NCBI GenBank assembly: GCA_029257435.1
Contig: JARIBI010000058.1
Span: forward strand, 30,574-94,573
Source of the DNA: Sporosarcina sp.
Lineage (GTDB): Bacteria; Bacillota; Bacilli; Bacillales_A; Planococcaceae
Direction of reading: 5' to 3'
DNA length: 64,000 bases
Under the pieces are notes generated by a model, which was not told where the DNA came from, did not search any database, and saw only the letters and a list, made by a program, of their open reading frames with translations. Both the position numbers and the translations under genes were made by a program. Below are positions 59,564 to 64,000 of the stretch, piece by piece (within the stretch, counting starts at the first letter, position 1; each line of letters opens with the position of its first letter).

Positions 59564-60919
59564 ATGGCTTTTGAAGGATTAGCGCAGCGCCTGCAAGGGA
59601 CGCTTCAGAAAATCACAGGCAAGGGTAAAATTAGTGAAGCTGATGTAAAAGAAATGATGAGAGAAGTCCGCTTTGCATTAATTGAAGCAGACGTCAATTT
59701 GAAAGTCGTTAAAGAGTTTGTGAAGACGGTCAGCGAACGTTCGGTTGGTCAAGACGTCATGAAGAGTCTGACGCCGGGGCAGCAAGTCGTGAAAATTGTG
59801 AAAGACGAACTCACAAAGTTGATGGGAGAAGAGCAATCGGGAATTCAGTTTGCTCGGAAATCACCAACTGTCATTATGATGGTCGGTTTACAAGGTGCCG
59901 GTAAAACAACGACCTCGGGTAAACTCGCTAATTCTTTGCGTAAGCGAAACAATAAGCAGCCATTGCTTGTGGCAGCAGACGTTTATCGGCCAGCAGCAAT
60001 CCAGCAGCTGGAAACTATCGGAAAGCAATTGACGATTCCAGTATTTTCGATGGGAACTGAGATCTCTCCTGTTGAAATCGTTCGTCAAGCACTCAAAAAA
60101 GCAGATGAAGATCACAATGACGTTGTCATCATTGATACGGCGGGTCGATTGCATATTGATGAAACCCTCATGCAGGAGTTGAAAGATATCCGTGAGCTTT
60201 CATCACCTGATGAAGTATTCTTAGTTGTAGACTCGATGACTGGTCAAGATGCTGTTAACGTAGCAAAAAACTTTGACGATGCAATTGGGATTACGGGTGT
60301 CGCTCTTACCAAACTTGATGGTGATACGCGAGGCGGTGCGGCGCTGTCAATTCGTTCTGTTACTCAAAAGCCGATTAAGTATGTCGGTATGGGTGAAAAA
60401 ATGGATGCCCTTGAGCCGTTCCATCCTGAACGTATGGCTTCCCGTATTCTTGGAATGGGTGATGTCATGTCTCTTATTGAGAAAGCCCAGGAGAATGTCG
60501 ATGAGGACAAAGCGAAAGAGCTTGAGCAAAAGCTTCGCACTTCAACCTTTACTTTGGACGATTTCCTTGATCAGCTGCAACAGGTGAAACAGATGGGGCC
60601 GCTTGATGAAATTTTAAAAATGATGCCAGGCTTCAATAAAATTAAAGGTCTGGATAATGCCAAAGTGGATGAAAGTCAAATGGGGAAAGTGGAGGCAGTC
60701 ATCTATTCGATGACCACTCAAGAACGAACGACCCCTGAGATGATTAATGCGAGTCGTAAAAAAAGAATTGCAAAAGGATCAGGGACTTCCATCCAAGAAG
60801 TTAACCGATTGCTGAAGCAATTTGAAGAGATGAAAAAAATGGTCAAACAGATGACCGGAGCACAACAACGCGGTAAAAAGAAGATGAAAATGCCAGGAAT
60901 GGATGCCTTTTTTAAGTAA
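59564..60919 (+). CDS. ffh: Signal recognition particle protein Ffh
   Basis: GTPase that binds signal sequences on ribosomes with the SRP RNA. 451 residues: N-domain, G-domain with GLQGAGKTTTSGKL (about 107-120), DTAGRLHID and TKLDGDTRGGAALS, then the methionine-rich M-domain (KKMKMPGMDAF at the end). AAGGAGG precedes ATG 59564. The scRNA partner gene was not found in this window. Confidence 0.98.
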   Translation: MAFEGLAQRLQGTLQKITGKGKISEADVKEMMREVRFALIEADVNLKVVKEFVKTVSERSVGQDVMKSLTPGQQVVKIVKDELTKLMGEEQSGIQFARKSPTVIMMVGLQGAGKTTTSGKLANSLRKRNNKQPLLVAADVYRPAAIQQLETIGKQLTIPVFSMGTEISPVEIVRQALKKADEDHNDVVIIDTAGRLHIDETLMQELKDIRELSSPDEVFLVVDSMTGQDAVNVAKNFDDAIGITGVALTKLDGDTRGGAALSIRSVTQKPIKYVGMGEKMDALEPFHPERMASRILGMGDVMSLIEKAQENVDEDKAKELEQKLRTSTFTLDDFLDQLQQVKQMGPLDEILKMMPGFNKIKGLDNAKVDESQMGKVEAVIYSMTTQERTTPEMINASRKKRIAKGSGTSIQEVNRLLKQFEEMKKMVKQMTGAQQRGKKKMKMPGMDAFFK

Positions 60920-60954
60920 TTCATTCAAAAAAACAAGGTGTTAAGAAAAAACAC

Positions 60955-60983
60955 TTTACAAACAACAAAAAGCTTGATAATAT
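60955..60983 (+). promoter_or_regulatory. Sigma-A promoter of rpsP
   Basis: TTTACA (60955-60960), 17-base spacer, TAATAT (60978-60983). A weak hairpin AAGGTGTT/AACACTTT at 60935-60958 overlaps the -35 and could be the ffh terminator. Confidence 0.7.
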
Positions 60984-61021
60984 ACTATCTTGTGTGAAAC
61001 TATTCGGAGGTGCAACTAAAA

Positions 61022-61294
61022 ATGTCAGTAAAAATTCGTCTTAAACGTATGGGTGCAAAGAAATCACCTTTCTATCGTATCGTAGTAGCAGATTCACGAG
61101 CTCCTCGTGATGGCCGTCAAATCGAAACAGTTGGAACTTACAACCCGCTTACAAAGCCGGCTGAAGTGAAAATTGACGAAGCAAAAGTTTTGGATTGGAT
61201 GCAGAAAGGCGCTAAGCCATCTGATACAGTTCGTAACTTGTTCTCGGAACAAGGCATCATGGAGAAATTCCATAACGCAAAACTTAGCAAGTAA
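61022..61294 (+). CDS. rpsP: 30S ribosomal protein S16
   Basis: Small-subunit protein of 90 residues. [30 protein letters not shown], the family signature, begins at residue 3. GGAGGTG precedes ATG 61022; ORF from 61010 adds four unsupported codons. The khpA, rimM, trmD and rplS genes follow in the usual order, with ylqD missing. Confidence 0.98.
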   Translation: MSVKIRLKRMGAKKSPFYRIVVADSRAPRDGRQIETVGTYNPLTKPAEVKIDEAKVLDWMQKGAKPSDTVRNLFSEQGIMEKFHNAKLSK

Positions 61295-61309
61295 TCAGGA
61301 GGTGCGCTC

Positions 61310-61543
61310 ATGGAGCAGCTGATTAAGACAATCGTAAAACCGTTAGTCGATTATCCCGAAGCGATTCACGTCGAACAGGATGAACAAACGAATCGGGTTG
61401 CCTACAAACTTTCTGTCCACCCTGAAGATATGGGGAAGATTATTGGGAAGCAAGGACGTGTCGCAGGCGCGATACGGACAATTGTTACATCAGCTGCAGG
61501 CAGCCACCGAGGTAAACGAGTTTACCTGGATATCGTTGACTAA
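61310..61543 (+). CDS. khpA: KH-domain RNA-binding protein KhpA/YlqC
   Basis: 77-residue single-KH protein that binds RNA, often with KhpB, in growth and division control. GKIIGKQGRVAGAIRTIV holds the GxxG loop. GGAGGTG precedes ATG 61310. A terminator-like hairpin follows at 61554. A separate khpB/jag gene is not in this window. Confidence 0.93.
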   Translation: MEQLIKTIVKPLVDYPEAIHVEQDEQTNRVAYKLSVHPEDMGKIIGKQGRVAGAIRTIVTSAAGSHRGKRVYLDIVD

Positions 61544-61553
61544 CACTGCGTAA

Positions 61554-61582
61554 AGGGAGGAGCCTCGGTTCCTCTCTTTTTC
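61554..61582 (+). terminator. Candidate terminator after khpA
   Basis: AAGGGAGGA pairs with TCCTCTCTT around a GCCTCGGT loop, followed by T residues. Weaker than the others and may be leaky. Confidence 0.65.
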
Positions 61583-61634
61583 TATATCATAGAACTTTTA
61601 ACTTATATAAACGAACAAAGGAAGTGAATGGATC

Positions 61635-62150
61635 ATGCAATGGTTTAACGTCGGGCAACTCGTTAATACACATGGAGTACAAGGTGAAGTGCGTGTAACA
61701 CCTCGGACAGACTTCCCGGAAGAACGGTTTGCAGTCGGTAGTGAACTATCTCTGTTCATGCCAAATGAGACTGCACCCATCAAGCTTAAAATCTCTGGGT
61801 CGCGCATTCACAAAAATTTCTACTTGCTCACTTTTGAAAACCATTTTAATCTCAGCCACGTAGAAAAATACAAAACCGGTATGCTGAAAATATCAGAGGA
61901 GCAACTTAGTGAACTTGGAGAAAACGAATTCTATTATCACGAAATCAAAGGATGCGAAGTTGTCACTCTTGAAGGGGACTCAATCGGCAAGGTCACAGAT
62001 ATATTAGAAACCGGCGCAAACGATGTGTGGACTGTTACACCTGAGCAAGGTAAACCACACTACATTCCTTATATTGAAGATATCGTCAAAGAAATCGATA
62101 TCGAAAATAAGAAAATTACGATTGAGGTCATGGAAGGGCTTCTTTCATGA
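61635..62150 (+). CDS. rimM: Ribosome maturation factor RimM
   Basis: 30S maturation factor that binds S19. 171 residues: N-terminal RimM domain ([20 protein letters not shown]) and C-terminal PRC-barrel ([17 protein letters not shown] ... [16 protein letters not shown]). ATG 61635 follows GGAAGTGAATGGATC. It overlaps trmD by four bases. Confidence 0.96.
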   Translation: MQWFNVGQLVNTHGVQGEVRVTPRTDFPEERFAVGSELSLFMPNETAPIKLKISGSRIHKNFYLLTFENHFNLSHVEKYKTGMLKISEEQLSELGENEFYYHEIKGCEVVTLEGDSIGKVTDILETGANDVWTVTPEQGKPHYIPYIEDIVKEIDIENKKITIEVMEGLLS

Positions 62151-62884
62151 TGAATATCAGTATTCTTTCGTTATTTCCTGAAATGTTCGAAGGGGTCCTT
62201 CATACTTCGATTTTGAAGAAAGCGCAAGAGAATGATGCTGTTACATTTTCGGTGACTGATTTTAGAAACTACTCCGAGAACAAACATCATAAAGTCGATG
62301 ATTATCCGTATGGCGGAGGTGCGGGGATGGTATTAAAGCCAGAACCACTCTTCAATGCTGTAGAAGCGGTCACAGAGGGTGCTGTTAAGCCGCCACGAGT
62401 CATTTTGATGTGCCCCCAGGGAGAACGTTTCACCCAGGCTAAAGCAGAGGAACTGGCGTCAGAGGAGAATCTGGTTTTCATATGCGGACATTATGAAGGA
62501 TATGATGAGCGGATTCGCGAACATCTCGTTACAGACGAACTCTCAATCGGAGACTTTGTATTGACGGGCGGAGAGATTGCATCGATGGCGATTATTGATA
62601 GCGTTGTTCGTCTGCTGCCGGGAGTGCTTGGCAATAACGCTTCATCTGTTGAAGATTCCTTTTCAACAGGATTGCTTGAGCACCCGCACTATACCCGTCC
62701 CGCGACATATAAAGGTTTTTCTGTGCCAGATGTATTACTGTCGGGCAACCACGGTGAAATCGACAAGTGGCGTATGGAACAATCGCTTAGACGGACACTT
62801 GAACGCCGTCCGGATCTGTTAGATAAAATTTCGTTAACTCCTGAGCAAGATAAGATGTTGAAGAAACTAAAATCTAATCGGTGA
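62147..62884 (+). CDS. trmD: tRNA (guanine-N1)-methyltransferase TrmD
   Basis: Makes m1G37 in tRNA, preventing frameshifts. 245 residues, SPOUT knot type. [31 protein letters not shown] and [14 protein letters not shown] are family motifs. Starts at 62147, overlapping the rimM stop, with GGAAGGG eight bases before; an adjacent in-frame ATG at 62150 is possible. rplS follows behind a leader. Confidence 0.97.
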   Translation: MMNISILSLFPEMFEGVLHTSILKKAQENDAVTFSVTDFRNYSENKHHKVDDYPYGGGAGMVLKPEPLFNAVEAVTEGAVKPPRVILMCPQGERFTQAKAEELASEENLVFICGHYEGYDERIREHLVTDELSIGDFVLTGGEIASMAIIDSVVRLLPGVLGNNASSVEDSFSTGLLEHPHYTRPATYKGFSVPDVLLSGNHGEIDKWRMEQSLRRTLERRPDLLDKISLTPEQDKMLKKLKSNR

Positions 62885-62887
62885 GTG

Positions 62888-62916
62888 TTGCACACACTAG
62901 TTGTTTGTGCTAATAT
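62888..62916 (+). promoter_or_regulatory. Sigma-A promoter of rplS
   Basis: TTGCAC (62888-62893), 17-base spacer, TAATAT (62911-62916), starting at the end of trmD. Confidence 0.72.
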
Positions 62917-62920
62917 GATA

Positions 62921-62998
62921 TACGTGCTTCTATGTAAGCACATACTTAACTGATGTTCCGCTGCGATTATATATCGCATGAGCCTCTAAGGATAGGAG
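62921..62998 (+). ncRNA. Candidate L19 leader RNA
   Basis: The leader before rplS contains a hairpin GTGCTT/AAGCAC (62923-62942) and a second hairpin GCGAT/ATCGC near 62964-62979, followed by GCCTCT and the ribosome site AGGATAGGAG. The two-hairpin layout recalls the autoregulatory L19 leader of Firmicutes; identification is by memory and position. Confidence 0.55.
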
Positions 62999-63008
62999 AG
63001 AAAAAATC

Positions 63009-63353
63009 ATGCAACAACTAATTGCAGATATTACAAAAGATCAGCTTAAAAGCGATCTACCGGCATTCCGTCCGGGAGACACAGTGCGTTTGCACGTAAA
63101 AATCGTTGAGGGAACGCGCGAGCGTATTCAGCTATTTGAAGGTGTCGTTATCAAGCGTCGTGGAGGCGGAATCAGTGAGTCATTCACAGTTCGCAAAATC
63201 TCTAACGGTGTTGGCGTGGAGCGTACATTCCCTGTACACACACCAAAAATCGTAAAATTAGAAGTGACTCGTCGTGGTAAAGTACGTCGTGCGAAGTTGT
63301 ACTACCTTCGCAACTTGCGCGGAAAAGCTGCACGTATCAAAGAACTTCGATAA
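63009..63353 (+). CDS. rplS: 50S ribosomal protein L19
   Basis: Large-subunit protein at the 30S-50S interface. 114 residues. [55 protein letters not shown] and the basic C-terminus [15 protein letters not shown] are characteristic. GATAGGAGAG precedes ATG 63009. A terminator follows. Confidence 0.98.
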   Translation: MQQLIADITKDQLKSDLPAFRPGDTVRLHVKIVEGTRERIQLFEGVVIKRRGGGISESFTVRKISNGVGVERTFPVHTPKIVKLEVTRRGKVRRAKLYYLRNLRGKAARIKELR

Positions 63354-63366
63354 GCATAGTAAGATC

Positions 63367-63397
63367 AGGAGACCGTTTATGCGGCCTCCTTTCTTTT
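63367..63397 (+). terminator. Intrinsic terminator after rplS
   Basis: AGGAG-A-CCG (63367-63375) pairs with CGG-C-CTCCT (63382-63390), with one internal mismatch, and is followed by a T-rich run. Confidence 0.88.
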
Positions 63398-63454
63398 TGC
63401 CTCTAAGTCGTATTGAAGGTACAATAGGTTTAATAGACTACAGGGGGCAATGGC

Positions 63455-64000
63455 ATGAACGACAAGAAAAAGAAAAATGAAACCTATGAATGGGTGAAAG
63501 CGCTACTTATTGCATTTGGAATTGCAGCGATCATTCGTGTTTTTCTATTCACGCCGATTGTTGTAGATGGAATTTCCATGATGCCGACTCTTGAAGATGG
63601 CGATAAAATGATTGTCAACAAGATCAGTTACTCAATTGGCAAGCCGGATCGTTTCGATATCGTTGTATTTCATGCACCCGAACAAAAAGATTATATTAAA
63701 CGTGTTATCGGGCTTCCTGGTGATACCGTAGAATATAAAGATGATGTTCTTTATATAAATGATCAAGCATATCCCGAACCTTACCTGGATGCGTATAAAA
63801 AAGAAATCACTGAAGGTACACTAACTGAAGACTTTACGCTGGAAGAGAAAATTCAGCGGCAAACTGTCCCTGAAGGACATGTGTTTGTCATGGGGGATAA
63901 TCGAAGAAAAAGTAAAGATTCACGGCATATTGGCGCTGTGGATATTGATGAAATAATTGGTACGACAAAATTTGTTTTCTGGCCGATGAATGATATCGGG
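63455..64000 (+). CDS. lepB: Type I signal peptidase (3' end outside window)
   Basis: Membrane serine protease releasing secreted proteins from their signal peptides. 182 codons are present and the frame is open at the window end. One N-terminal membrane segment (about residues 12-30), then the catalytic Ser in DGISMMPTL, the catalytic Lys in DYIKRVIGLPGD, and the conserved VPEGHVFVMGDNRRKSKDSRHIG box. ATG 63455 follows a GGGGG site. Its place after rplS is common in Bacillales outside B. subtilis. Confidence 0.94.
   Translation, partial: MNDKKKKNETYEWVKALLIAFGIAAIIRVFLFTPIVVDGISMMPTLEDGDKMIVNKISYSIGKPDRFDIVVFHAPEQKDYIKRVIGLPGDTVEYKDDVLYINDQAYPEPYLDAYKKEITEGTLTEDFTLEEKIQRQTVPEGHVFVMGDNRRKSKDSRHIGAVDIDEIIGTTKFVFWPMNDIG

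Overview
The window is a continuous stretch of core chromosome from a Gram-positive, endospore-forming member of the Bacillales. The gene order follows the Bacillus subtilis division / sporulation / pyrimidine / ribosome-biogenesis region almost gene by gene. Sporulation genes (spoVD- and spoVE-like genes, spoIIGA, sigE, sigG, spoVM) show a spore former. The absence of murE, murG and murB from the dcw block, the frequent TTG starts and the protein sequences suggest the Sporosarcina/Planococcaceae side of the order; that assignment is inference from memory, not a search. No phage, insertion sequence, CRISPR array, rRNA or tRNA gene was seen.

Layout. 1-10600: dcw cluster (class B PBP, mraY, murD, ftsW/spoVE, divIB, two DUF881 genes, sbp, ftsA, ftsZ). 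10750-13190: spoIIGA-sigE-sigG, with a candidate Spo0A box ahead of spoIIGA and a good sigma-F-type promoter ahead of sigG. 13270-19620: ylmC, ylmE, sepF, ylmG, ylmH, divIVA, then a T-box riboswitch and ileS. 19756-21149: lspA and an RluD-type pseudouridine synthase. 21146-28656: PyrR-attenuated pyr operon (pyrR, pyrP, pyrB, pyrC, pyrK, pyrD, pyrF, pyrE) lacking the carbamoyl-phosphate synthase genes. 28805-28963: a phased 20-bp repeat array. 29011-30702 (minus): rqcH. 30839-43375: gmk, rpoZ, coaBC, priA, def, fmt, rsmB, prpC, prkC, rsgA, rpe, thiN and an unusually long spoVM; rpmB lies opposite on the minus strand. 43813-49600: yloU, fakA-like yloV, sdaAB, sdaAA, recG. 49743-53656: fapR, plsX, fabD, fabG and acpP, with a three-copy structured repeat between fabG and acpP. 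53781-60919: rnc, smc, ftsY, ylxM, ffh. 61022-64000: rpsP, khpA, rimM, trmD, rplS and the start of a type I signal peptidase.

How it works together. Most genes sit in tightly packed, often ATGA-overlapping operons that link wall synthesis to the Z-ring, the first forespore/mother-cell sigma factors to their processing enzyme, UMP synthesis to PyrR attenuation, fatty acid synthesis to FapR, and the SRP pathway (ffh, ftsY, ylxM) to a signal peptidase.

The most interesting items are not protein genes. (1) Three tandem ~121-bp units at about 53034-53398 fold into long hairpins in which five separate stems differ between copies yet keep pairing. (2) An eight-unit array at 28805-28963 has an almost exact 20-bp period and alternates TTTATGAGC with TATGATC-type boxes. 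(3) A TTG-initiated SpoVM of 50 residues has a basic C-terminal tail encoded inside a bidirectional terminator. Promoter, operator and riboswitch calls were made by eye.
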